DNA from: Rhodococcus sp. (in: high G+C Gram-positive bacteria) | GTDB taxonomy: Bacteria > Actinomycetota > Actinomycetes > Mycobacteriales > Mycobacteriaceae | Assembly (NCBI RefSeq): GCF_023264675.1 | Contig: NZ_JAHFVG010000007.1 | Coordinates: 128,318 to 177,603 of the forward strand | Reading direction: 5' to 3' | Length of the DNA: 49,286 nt | Part shown: positions 33,876 to 41,562 of the stretch, piece by piece | How positions within the stretch are numbered: the first letter of the stretch is position 1 | Layout of the letters: every line of letters starts with the position of its first letter | The notes under the pieces: generated by a model | Told to the model about the DNA's origin: nothing | The model's database searches: none | The model's input: the letters and a program-made list of their open reading frames with translations, nothing else | Program-made: the position numbers and the translations under genes

Positions 33876-35495
33876 ATGCCGCTGTCTCTCGAATCTCGCA
33901 CCACCGGACCTGGATTGTCGGCGCGAGCGCGATACCTCGCGCTCGCGGTGATCTGTATCGCGGAACTTCTCGTCGTGCTGGACAACACGGTCGTCAACGT
34001 TGCCCTGCCCTCGATGGGCCTGCAGTTGCGGTCGAGTATCAGCGGCCTGCAGTGGGTCGTCGACGCCTACACGCTGACCTTTGCTGGCCTGCTGCTCGCC
34101 TTCGGCCACCTCGGTGACCGGTACGGCCGCAAGAAGGTCATGATCATCGGGTTGGTCGGCATCGCGGTGATGTCGGTCGGCGGCGCGCTCGCAGCGGACC
34201 TCGGCCAGGTCGTGATCGCCCGCGCAGCGATGGGCGTCTGCGCGGCAGCGGTGTTCCCGGCGACGCTCGCCCTGATCATCAACATCTTCACCGACGGCAA
34301 GGAACGTGCCCTCGCGATCGCAGCCTGGACCGCGATGGCAGGCTTTGCCATCGCGATCGGGCCGACCACGGGTGGCTTTCTGCTCGAACATTTCTCGTGG
34401 CATTCGGTCTTCTGGATCAACGTGCCGGTTGCCGCGGTGGTCGTCGTCGCCGCGATCGTCTTCGTACCCGAATCGCGGGCGTCGCACGTCGGGAAATACG
34501 ACCCGGTGGGAATCGTGCTGTCCCTCGTCGGGATCACGGTGCTGGTGTGGGCGATCATCGAAGCGCCACATCACGGTTGGTTGTCGGGGGTCAGTATCGC
34601 TGCCTACGTGGGCGCAGCCCTGTGCCTCACCGTCTTCGTCGTGTGGGAACTGCGGACTCCATCGCCTGTGCTGGACATGAACCTTTTCAGGATCCGGCGA
34701 TTCGCGTTGCCTGCCTTGGCAATCGCCATCGCGTACTTTTCCATGTTCGGGTTCCTGTTCATGATCACCCAGTACTTTCAGGGAGTCATGGAGCTGAGCC
34801 CACTCCAATTCGGCATCCACTCGTTGCCGTTCGCGGTGTCCATCGCGATCGGTGCACCGCTTGCCACCGTCATCGCGCAGCGCATCGGTACCACGGCGGT
34901 GATCGTCTTCGGGCTGGTGGTGATGAGCGTCGGCATGTTCATCGCCGGACAGGTCGAGGTGGAAACACCGTACGTCGGTCCGGTGCTGATCTCCATGGTT
35001 CTGATGGGCCTCGGCCTCGCGATCGTTCAGGGTCCGGCGACCGAGTCGATCATGTCGTCCGTTTCGCTCGACGAGGCGGGCGCAGGCTCCGCGGTGAACG
35101 ACACCACCCGCGAGGTAGGCGGCACCCTCGGTGTGGCCGTGCTCGGTTCGATCGTCGCATCGATCTACACCACCAAGGTCGCCCCGCTCGTCGACGCCAT
35201 TCCCGACGCCCTGATGGAGCCGTATCAGAAGGCATTCGCCCGCGAGACGGTCGTGAGCGTCATCGAAATCGTGAAATCGCCGACCAACTCGATCTTCGCG
35301 ACCCAGAAGGCCGATCTGGTCTACGCGATGAAAGCTGCCTCGCTCGAGGGCTTTCAGCTCGCGTCGTTCGTCACGGTCGGATCGTCGCTGGCCTGCGCGC
35401 TTGCCGTTGCGGTGTTCCTTCCGTGGGGCCGGCCCGAGGGTGACGGCGTACTGATGGCATGGAGAAACAAGGACGAAGGCAGGCATCAGAAGTAG
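33876..35495 (+). CDS. DHA2-family MFS multidrug efflux transporter
   Basis: A 539-aa, 14-helix MFS pump (EmrB/QacA type). Motif D1 and C markers are clear: LLVVLDNTVVNVALPSM in helix 1, WVVDAYTLTFAGLLLAFGHLGDRYGRKK in the helix 2 and loop region, and AIAAWTAMAGFAIAIGPTTGGFL in helix 5. These export drugs or dyes using proton motive force. ATG 33876 follows CGAAGGGG. It probably depends on the TetR gene just before it. Confidence 0.9.
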   Translation: MPLSLESRTTGPGLSARARYLALAVICIAELLVVLDNTVVNVALPSMGLQLRSSISGLQWVVDAYTLTFAGLLLAFGHLGDRYGRKKVMIIGLVGIAVMSVGGALAADLGQVVIARAAMGVCAAAVFPATLALIINIFTDGKERALAIAAWTAMAGFAIAIGPTTGGFLLEHFSWHSVFWINVPVAAVVVVAAIVFVPESRASHVGKYDPVGIVLSLVGITVLVWAIIEAPHHGWLSGVSIAAYVGAALCLTVFVVWELRTPSPVLDMNLFRIRRFALPALAIAIAYFSMFGFLFMITQYFQGVMELSPLQFGIHSLPFAVSIAIGAPLATVIAQRIGTTAVIVFGLVVMSVGMFIAGQVEVETPYVGPVLISMVLMGLGLAIVQGPATESIMSSVSLDEAGAGSAVNDTTREVGGTLGVAVLGSIVASIYTTKVAPLVDAIPDALMEPYQKAFARETVVSVIEIVKSPTNSIFATQKADLVYAMKAASLEGFQLASFVTVGSSLACALAVAVFLPWGRPEGDGVLMAWRNKDEGRHQK

Positions 35496-35552
35496 GCACG
35501 GCGACGCGAACCGATGCACTCAGCCGGTGACCGGCGCCTAAGCTCTCTGGTT

Positions 35553-37700
35553 ATGGCCGAAGCGATCGACGAACACTTCTCGCGAGCGATCGAGTCCGCG
35601 ACACGAGGTTCGCGATCGCTCGGTCATGATCTGACTCCGGCGCGTGCACTGGAACTGTTCGACGCCCAGCTCGGAAGCAGGCACCTCGACTTCGCGGCCC
35701 GATGGCTCAGAGCGCAAGGGCAGGGTTTCTACACGATCGGATCGTCGGGACACGAAAGCAACGCGGTGGTGGCCGGTGCGCTTGAACCGACGGATCCGGC
35801 TCTGCTGCACTACCGTTCGGGAGCCTTCTTCCTCGAACGTGCCAGGCAGGGCGGGGGTAGCGATCCGATCAGGGACGTGCTGCTCGGTCTCGCCGCAGCC
35901 ACGGACGACCCGATCTCCGGGGGCAGGCACAAAGTGTTCGGACGCGCCGATCTGGCCGTCATCCCGCAGACGTCGACGATAGCCTCGCACCTGCCACGCG
36001 CGGTGGGCGTCGCGTTCTCGATCGATCGCGCCCGATCATTGGGGGTGCAGTCGCCGTGGCCGTCCGACGCCGTCACAGTGTGCAGCTTCGGTGATGCATC
36101 CGCCAACCATTCGACGGCGGCAGGAGCGATCAACACCGCGGTCCAGTCGGCGTATCAGGGAGTGCCGATGCCTTTGCTGTTCGTCTGCGAGGACAACGGC
36201 ATCGGCATCAGCGTGAAGACGCCGACGGGGTGGATCGCGTTCTCCTTCGAGGCCCGAGCAGGCCTCGAATACTTCCGCGCCGACGGCAACGATCTCGTCG
36301 AGCTCCACCGGGTGTCGACCGCGGCGGCGAAGTGGGTTCGGAGGCATCGTCGTCCGGCGTTTCTGCACATCACGACCGTGAGATTGATGGGCCACGCGGG
36401 TTCCGACGTCGAATCCTCGTACCGCACAGCCGCCGAGATTGCCGCCGATCACGATCGCGACCCCGTGGCGAGCACCGCCGAATTGCTGATCGATGCGGGG
36501 GTTCTCACCGCAGCTGATGCCGTGGAACTGTACGAGGCCAAGCGAACCCAGGTGATGACCCTCGCCCGTGAGGTCGTCTCCTCCCCGAAATTGAGCAGTG
36601 CCGCAGCGGTCATGAAACCTCTCGCCGAGTTGAACGAGGCAGTAACGTCCGCGTCAGGGACTGCGCAGTCTTCGGGGTCCGTCGAGTTGGCACCCGAATC
36701 TACCTATGCGAACGCGACCAACACCGCTCTGCGCGAGGTGCTCACGCGCTACCCGAACGCCGTCTTGTTCGGCGAGGACGTCGCCCGCAAGGGTGGGGTT
36801 TACGGTGTCACGCGCGGGCTGCAGTCGACATTCGGATCGCGTCGTGTATTCGACACCGTGCTCGACGAGCAGTCGATTCTCGGATTGGCCACCGGCGCCG
36901 GCGTTTCCGGGCTTCTCCCGATTGCCGAGATTCAATACCTCGCGTACCTGCACAATGCCGCCGATCAGATTCGGGGCGAGGCGTCGACGCTGCAGTTCTT
37001 CTCCGACCGTCGGTACCGGAATCCGATGATCGTCAGAATTGCCGGCTACGGGTACCAGAAGGGGTTCGGCGGACACTTCCACAACGACAATGCGCTGGCC
37101 GCGCTCCGCGACATTCCCGGCATCGTTGTCGCGTCGCCATCACGTCCCGACGACGCCGCGGCCGTCCTCCTCGCGTGCGCCGCCGCCGCAGCCGAAGAAG
37201 GCGCGGTGTGCTTGATACTGGAACCCATTGCGCTGTACCATACTCGGGATCTCTATCACGACGGTGACGGTCTCGCTCTCGCCGGCGGTGCGGCCCGGCC
37301 GGTGAAGATCGGGCAGGCGCGGACGCATGGCGACGGCAACGATCTCACGATCGTGACGTTCGCCAACGGCGTCGGGATGAGCCTGCGCGCAGCCCGGACG
37401 CTCGCGGAACGCGGTATCGGCGTCCGTGTGGTCGACATGCGTTGGATCGCGCCGATGCCCGTCGCCGACATCCTCGAGCAGGCAACAGAGACAGGGCGCG
37501 TGCTCGTCGTCGACGAGACCCGCCGGTCCGGTGGGGTGAGCGAGGGCATCGTCACCGCCCTGCTCGACGCCGGGTTCGAAGGACCGGTGGCCCGGGTGAC
37601 CAGTGAGGACAGCTTCATCCCACTGGGCGATGCGGCACTACACGTCCTACTGTCCGAGGACACCATCGTTGCTGCTGCCATGAGGATCGCGGCGCGGTGA
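35553..37700 (+). CDS. branched-chain 2-oxoacid dehydrogenase E1, fused alpha-beta
   Basis: A 715-aa thiamine-diphosphate enzyme with both E1 subunits in one chain. The alpha half (about 30-370) has GSSGHESNAV and the TPP motif CSFGDASANHST, then MGHAGSDVES. A linker at about 370-400 leads to the beta half with VLFGEDVARKGGVYGVT, EIQYLAYLHNAADQI and RIAGYGYQKGFGGHFHND. It decarboxylates a branched-chain oxoacid and hands the acyl group to E2. No E2 or E3 lies nearby, so it must borrow them. The ATG at 35553 is chosen for a usual N-terminus; ATG 35514 is possible. Its 3' end overlaps the convergent elaA-like gene by 54 bp. Confidence 0.88.
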   Translation: MAEAIDEHFSRAIESATRGSRSLGHDLTPARALELFDAQLGSRHLDFAARWLRAQGQGFYTIGSSGHESNAVVAGALEPTDPALLHYRSGAFFLERARQGGGSDPIRDVLLGLAAATDDPISGGRHKVFGRADLAVIPQTSTIASHLPRAVGVAFSIDRARSLGVQSPWPSDAVTVCSFGDASANHSTAAGAINTAVQSAYQGVPMPLLFVCEDNGIGISVKTPTGWIAFSFEARAGLEYFRADGNDLVELHRVSTAAAKWVRRHRRPAFLHITTVRLMGHAGSDVESSYRTAAEIAADHDRDPVASTAELLIDAGVLTAADAVELYEAKRTQVMTLAREVVSSPKLSSAAAVMKPLAELNEAVTSASGTAQSSGSVELAPESTYANATNTALREVLTRYPNAVLFGEDVARKGGVYGVTRGLQSTFGSRRVFDTVLDEQSILGLATGAGVSGLLPIAEIQYLAYLHNAADQIRGEASTLQFFSDRRYRNPMIVRIAGYGYQKGFGGHFHNDNALAALRDIPGIVVASPSRPDDAAAVLLACAAAAAEEGAVCLILEPIALYHTRDLYHDGDGLALAGGAARPVKIGQARTHGDGNDLTIVTFANGVGMSLRAARTLAERGIGVRVVDMRWIAPMPVADILEQATETGRVLVVDETRRSGGVSEGIVTALLDAGFEGPVARVTSEDSFIPLGDAALHVLLSEDTIVAAAMRIAAR

Positions 37701-38129
37701 AGCTGTGCGTGTCATCGGTAGATGCGCGATGGCATCCTCGACGTAGTCCGGCCCGCTGCGAACGAAACCGAAACCGCCGTACCATTTTTCGAGTTGACTC
37801 TGCGCCCCGATGACAACCGTCTCGCCGTCGGCCTGTGCGAGAGCGGCGTTCATCAGCTGTGCGCTGAGGCCACGGCCGCGCGCACTCGCGGCGGTGCACA
37901 CCCGTCCGATGCGGGTCTCGCCGCCCGAGCGGAGGAGGCGCAAAGTCGAGACCACGGTGCCGTCGATGCTGTGCCAGAAATGCACGGTGCCCGGATGCTC
38001 GTCGGCGCCGTCGAGTTCGGGATAGGCGCAGTTCTGCTCGACGACGAACACGTCCACGCGAAGTTTGCAGATGGAGTAGACCTCGTGGCCGGTCAGATCG
38101 GCGAACGATGCATGGTGAATGTCGACCAT
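37647..38129 (-). CDS. elaA: ElaA-type GNAT acetyltransferase
   Basis: A 160-aa GNAT protein. The ElaA opening is FADLTGHEVYSICKLRVDVFVVEQNCAYPELDGAD across residues about 8-43; the acetyl-CoA loop is RVCTAASARGRGLSAQLM. The substrate is unknown for most ElaA proteins. The start codon lies in the alkU stop (ATGA), so it is translated as the last gene of the alkane operon. A GTG immediately before ATG 38129 is an alternative. Its 3' end runs 54 bp into the convergent E1 gene, giving a short tail beyond the usual family end. Confidence 0.85.
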   Translation of the reverse strand: MVDIHHASFADLTGHEVYSICKLRVDVFVVEQNCAYPELDGADEHPGTVHFWHSIDGTVVSTLRLLRSGGETRIGRVCTAASARGRGLSAQLMNAALAQADGETVVIGAQSQLEKWYGGFGFVRSGPDYVEDAIAHLPMTRTASPRRDPHGSSNDGVLGQ

Positions 38130-38800
38130 CACGCAGTGTCCTGGATGGTCTGGACGAACGGGGTGAGCAGCGTGGCCATGTCGGCGGCAACGTCGGCCGA
38201 ATTGCTCGGAGGCATGGATACATAGCTGAGGGCGAGCCGAACCACTGTTCGGCCCAGATTGTCGGCGTTGTGGGGCGAGGCGCGGAGCCAGCTTCGTTCG
38301 AAGGTCTGCGCGAGGCGCGACGTTGCATGTTCGATCAACATGCCGCTCTCGGTGGTGACCAGCCTCAGCAGGTCGGGTGGGGGATCGTCGGTGAGCATCG
38401 ACATCACCAGCGGATCCGAAGCGCTGAGTTCGAAGAACTCCGTGAACGCGACATACAGCGTACGAAGACTGTCGCCTTCGTTCCCGTACACCGCATCGTC
38501 CACGGCGGACACCAGCGACTCGGTCAGCCGCAGGGCGTAACCCTGCGCGAGACCCTTCCTGGTGCCGAACTCCTTGTAGAGCGTCTGCCTGCTGATTCCC
38601 GCGGCGTTGGCAACATCGGCCATGTTGACCGTCGACCAGGTCCGCTGCAGGAGCAGATCGTGCAAGCTGTCGAGAATCGTGGTGCGCATCAGGTTGGTCG
38701 CCGCGCTCTTGAAGGGGCTCGGGTTCACCGGATGGGTCGTCACCCTCGCCAGTCTATCCGCAGCGCGCAGGGCGGCGCCTTTCACGACCCGAGCCGGCAT
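38129..38800 (-). CDS. alkU: TetR regulator of the alkane hydroxylase operon
   Basis: A 223-aa TetR regulator with a relatively long N-terminal arm ([18 protein letters not shown]) before the helix-turn-helix RTTILDSLHDLLLQRTW, then ADVANAAGISRQTLYKEF. Its C-terminal domain would bind the ligand. Position directly after alkB-rubA1-rubA2 is the known Rhodococcus alkB operon order, in which this gene is alkU. The start overlaps the rubA2 stop (TGATG) and the stop overlaps the elaA-like start. It probably represses alkB through the palindrome at 40490-40507. Confidence 0.88.
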   Translation of the reverse strand: MPARVVKGAALRAADRLARVTTHPVNPSPFKSAATNLMRTTILDSLHDLLLQRTWSTVNMADVANAAGISRQTLYKEFGTRKGLAQGYALRLTESLVSAVDDAVYGNEGDSLRTLYVAFTEFFELSASDPLVMSMLTDDPPPDLLRLVTTESGMLIEHATSRLAQTFERSWLRASPHNADNLGRTVVRLALSYVSMPPSNSADVAADMATLLTPFVQTIQDTA

Positions 38801-38985
38801 CACGGCCTGCTGATCTCGACCATGAAGAAGTCCGCCTTCGCAGCACCACAGTCGGGGCAGCTCCAATCCTCGGGAATGTCTTCCCATTTGGTGCCGGGTT
38901 CGATCCCGTCGTCGGGCCAGCCGATCTCCTCGTCGTATTCGAACCCGCACTGAATGCACTGGTACAGCTTGAAATCGGTCGACAT
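38800..38985 (-). CDS. rubA2: rubredoxin (AlkG2-type)
   Basis: A 61-aa rubredoxin with the two iron-binding pairs [13 protein letters not shown] and [12 protein letters not shown]. The lack of an Arg right after the second CxxCG places it with AlkG2-type rubredoxins, the kind able to pass electrons to AlkB. It carries electrons from rubredoxin reductase to the di-iron alkane hydroxylase. The start lies 1 bp after the rubA1 stop; the end overlaps alkU. Confidence 0.93.
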   Translation of the reverse strand: MSTDFKLYQCIQCGFEYDEEIGWPDDGIEPGTKWEDIPEDWSCPDCGAAKADFFMVEISRP

Positions 38986-38986
38986 G

Positions 38987-39154
38987 TCATCCTGCTTTCA
39001 GTTCGAAATCGATCTTTTCGCGTACCCCGCAGTCGGGGCACGGCCAGTCCTCGTCGATCGCGGACCATGCGGTCCCCGCCGGGAATCCCTCTCGCGGAGC
39101 GCCCGCTGCCTCGTCGTAGACGTAGTTGCACACCGGGCATTCGTAACTGGCCAT
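38987..39154 (-). CDS. rubA1: rubredoxin (AlkG1-type)
   Basis: A 55-aa rubredoxin, short enough to be missed by length filters. It starts [15 protein letters not shown] and ends [18 protein letters not shown], with four iron-binding Cys. The Arg just after the second CxxCG is the mark of AlkG1-type rubredoxins, which in other species do not replace AlkG in alkane oxidation; the role of this partner is open. The ATG overlaps the alkB stop (ATGA). The stop is 1 bp before rubA2. Confidence 0.93.
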   Translation of the reverse strand: MASYECPVCNYVYDEAAGAPREGFPAGTAWSAIDEDWPCPDCGVREKIDFELKAG

Positions 39155-40401
39155 CAGTTCTGCTCGCCGGTGCCGGTGCCGGTGCCGGTGCCGTAGCGAG
39201 CAAGTACCTTCTCGCGCTTGCTCGGTTCGATGTTGACCGAGTTGATGTCGCCCAAGTAGTGCTCCAACACCCTGTGGTCCATGACCTTTCGCCAGATCGG
39301 TGGGAAGTAGGCAAGCGTGATCATGCTGGCGTAGCCACTGGGCAGGTTCGGTGCGCCTTCCATGCTGCGCAGCGTTTGGTAGCGCCGGGTCGGGTTGGCG
39401 TGGTGGTCACTGTGGCGCTGGAGGTGGTACAGGAAGATGTTGGTGACGATGTGATCGGAATTCCAGCTGTGCTCCGGCGCGCAGCGCTCGTACCGGCCGG
39501 ACTTGGTCTTGGCGCGAAGAAGCCCATAATGCTCCAGGTAGTTCACGGTCTCGAGCAGCGAGAACCCGTAGACGGCCTGAAGTACGAGGAACGGCAACAC
39601 GGCTGGGCCGAACGCGATGGTCAGGGCCCCGAACAACACGATCGACATCAACCAAGCGTTGAGGACGTCGTTGCGAATGTTCCACGTGGACTTGCCCAGT
39701 CGCTCCATCCGTGTCTTCTCGAGACCCCATGACGACTTCAGGCTGCCCCAGACGCTACGCGGCAGGAAACGCCAGAAGCTTTCGCCGAACTTGGAACTCG
39801 CCGGGTCCTCGGGCGTCGCAACGCGTACGTGGTGGCCACGGTTGTGCTCGATGAAGAAGTGACCGTAGAACGTCTGTGCCAGAGTTATCTTGGACAGCCA
39901 GCGCTCGAGGCTTGCTTTCTTGTGTCCCATCTCGTGGGCGGTGTTGATCCCGACGCCGCCCATGACGCCGATGCTGATCGCCAGGCCGATCTTCGAGATC
40001 AGTCCGAGCCCGCCGTCGATACCGAGCCAGCTCAGGTTGTCGGCAGTCCACAGGTAGCAAGCCACGATGAGACTGGCCAGCTGGAACGGAATGTAGATGT
40101 AGGTGCAGTAGCGGTAGTACTTGTCGTTCTCCAGCCGTTCCATCACCTCATCGGGTGGATTCTGGCCGTCGGGCCCGAAGAACAGGTCGAGGATCGGCAA
40201 CATTCCGTACACCAGGATCGGTCCGATCCACCAGAACACGGGCGAGACGGCCGTCCAACCGAGCTCGTTGAAGCCCCAGACCAGGAAGAGGGCCACGAGA
40301 ATGGCCGTCGGCGGGACCAATCCCATCAGCCACAGGTAGCGCTTCTTGTCATGCCACTCGTCGACCGGTGTGTTCGAACCGGGGCTGGTCTGGGTTGCCA
40401 C
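39154..40401 (-). CDS. alkB: alkane 1-monooxygenase
   Basis: A 415-aa membrane di-iron hydroxylase that oxidises medium-chain n-alkanes to 1-alkanols. It has about six membrane helices and the family's histidine boxes: HEMGHKK (His156, His160), EHNRGHH (His186, His190, His191) and LQRHSDHH (His330, His333, His334), plus NYLEHYGLLR. Electrons come from the rubredoxins encoded next in the operon. The final residues are a repeated Gly-Thr stretch from a 6-bp DNA repeat and lie after the last helix. AAGGAG lies before the ATG. It is transcribed leftward from the 40402-40546 intergenic region. Confidence 0.95.
   Translation of the reverse strand: MATQTSPGSNTPVDEWHDKKRYLWLMGLVPPTAILVALFLVWGFNELGWTAVSPVFWWIGPILVYGMLPILDLFFGPDGQNPPDEVMERLENDKYYRYCTYIYIPFQLASLIVACYLWTADNLSWLGIDGGLGLISKIGLAISIGVMGGVGINTAHEMGHKKASLERWLSKITLAQTFYGHFFIEHNRGHHVRVATPEDPASSKFGESFWRFLPRSVWGSLKSSWGLEKTRMERLGKSTWNIRNDVLNAWLMSIVLFGALTIAFGPAVLPFLVLQAVYGFSLLETVNYLEHYGLLRAKTKSGRYERCAPEHSWNSDHIVTNIFLYHLQRHSDHHANPTRRYQTLRSMEGAPNLPSGYASMITLAYFPPIWRKVMDHRVLEHYLGDINSVNIEPSKREKVLARYGTGTGTGTGEQN
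39169..39192. repeat. 6-bp tandem repeat, 4 copies, at the alkB 3' end
   Basis: Four copies of GGTGCC encode four Gly-Thr pairs near the AlkB C-terminus, a few codons before the stop. The period keeps frame, so copy number could vary without disrupting the gene. Confidence 0.9.
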
Positions 40402-40489
40402 GACTGAAACTCCTTTTCTGGAACGGATCAGGTTTGGTGGTGCTCGTCACGTCTGATCTGACAATACACAGAAAATGTAAACCGACTGG

Positions 40490-40507
40490 ACAAATCGCAA
40501 GATTTGT
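40490..40507. promoter_or_regulatory. palindrome between alkB and the PPOX gene
   Basis: Perfect 7-bp arms ACAAATC (40490-40496) and GATTTGT (40501-40507) around GCAA lie in the divergent 145-bp region, with an A/T-rich TATAAAT directly after. This suits a TetR operator, most simply for alkU, controlling alkB and perhaps the divergent gene. Confidence 0.6.
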
Positions 40508-40546
40508 ATAAATCACTGTGATCCATCCCGCACGTAGTGTGTCGGC

Positions 40547-40969
40547 ATGACGTCAGTCGACGAGGCAGTGGCGCTGGCACGCGCCGACAACGGGCTCGCA
40601 GTGGTGTCCACGCTGCGAGCGGCGGGGACCATCCAGTCCTCGGTGGTGAACGTAGGGATGCTGCGGCACCCCGATTCGGAGGCCCAGGTACTCGGGTTCG
40701 TGACGTACGGCAAGGTCAAACTCGACAACTTGCGGGCACGTCCGCAGGTCACCATCACCTTCCGTGACGGATGGCAATGGGCGACGGTCGAAGGAGTGGC
40801 CGAGATAGTCGGCGAGGACGCGGACAACCTTCGTCAGCTTCGGCGCGATGTCTTCGTCGCGGCCGGAGGTACCCACGACGACTGGGACGAGTACGACCGT
40901 GTCATGGCAGAACAACACAGGGTGGTCGTACTCGTCCGAATCGATCGGGTCTACAGCAACGGGTCCTGA
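40547..40969 (+). CDS. PPOX-class F420/FMN-dependent oxidoreductase
   Basis: A 140-aa split-barrel protein of the pyridoxamine-oxidase-like family (TIGR03618-type). LAVVSTLRAAGTIQSSVVNVGM, then VKLDNLRARPQVTITFRDGWQW and VEGVAEIV match. It probably binds F420 or FMN in a dimer and reduces small substrates or quinones. It is divergent from alkB with a shared regulatory palindrome, though no link to alkane metabolism is shown. Confidence 0.82.
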   Translation: MTSVDEAVALARADNGLAVVSTLRAAGTIQSSVVNVGMLRHPDSEAQVLGFVTYGKVKLDNLRARPQVTITFRDGWQWATVEGVAEIVGEDADNLRQLRRDVFVAAGGTHDDWDEYDRVMAEQHRVVVLVRIDRVYSNGS

Positions 40970-41017
40970 AAAGGTCTGCACCGAATTGCTTTCGATGCAG
41001 ACCCCTGCAGTCGGTAC

Positions 41018-41515
41018 TCAGTCCTCCAAAGCAACGCCGAGGTGATCGGCGAGCCTGCTCATCGTCCCGACGATCTGTTCTTCCTTCACGCGTGGAAACC
41101 CTGCGGCTTTGCGGAACTCCGGATCGGTCACCCCGGACCAGTCGTACACCTGGGTCAGCGCAGTGCGGTCCGCCGAGAGTGCCTCCAGCTCCCACGACCA
41201 GCGGGTTCCACGCGGTTCGATTCCTTGACGGTTGGGGATCCAGCCGATTCTGCGGTCCTGCTCGAAGACGAACACCGTGTTCTCCATGACGTACTCACCG
41301 AGCATGGGCTGATACATCGCCATCGCGAAGACGTCGCCCACTCCGGTGAGAGGCTGTGGATCCACTGCGCCCTGGAGCATCTCGGACCCATCGATCGACG
41401 ACTGAACCTCGGGGTTTGCCAGCGCGGTGAACACCGAACTCGCCGGAGCGCCGATGACTCGTCGGACGATCAGTTGCTCGGGCATCGAGAACTCGCTTTC
41501 CTCGGAGGCAGACAT
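41018..41515 (-). CDS. SRPBCC (START-like) domain protein
   Basis: A 165-aa helix-grip protein. It opens EQLIVRRVIGAPASSVFTALANPE, the AHSA1/polyketide-cyclase-like pattern, with a GVGDVFAMAMY strand and TRWSWELEALSADRTALTQVYDWSG. It binds a small hydrophobic ligand of unknown kind. ATG 41513-41515 follows GAAAGCGAG-type sequence without a strong ribosome site. It lies on the same strand as, and 47 bp after, the LLM monooxygenase, so it may be the tail of that operon. Confidence 0.82.
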   Translation of the reverse strand: MSASEESEFSMPEQLIVRRVIGAPASSVFTALANPEVQSSIDGSEMLQGAVDPQPLTGVGDVFAMAMYQPMLGEYVMENTVFVFEQDRRIGWIPNRQGIEPRGTRWSWELEALSADRTALTQVYDWSGVTDPEFRKAAGFPRVKEEQIVGTMSRLADHLGVALED

Positions 41516-41562
41516 TCCCCCTGTGTACCCGAATCGGCGTGCCGTAGCCGCCGAATCCGACC

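Noticed and set aside
33120..35519. 799-codon open frame antisense to TetR and DHA2 genes
   Set aside because: Composed of His/Asp/Arg runs that mirror the membrane-helix codons of the sense gene; no start signal or domain.
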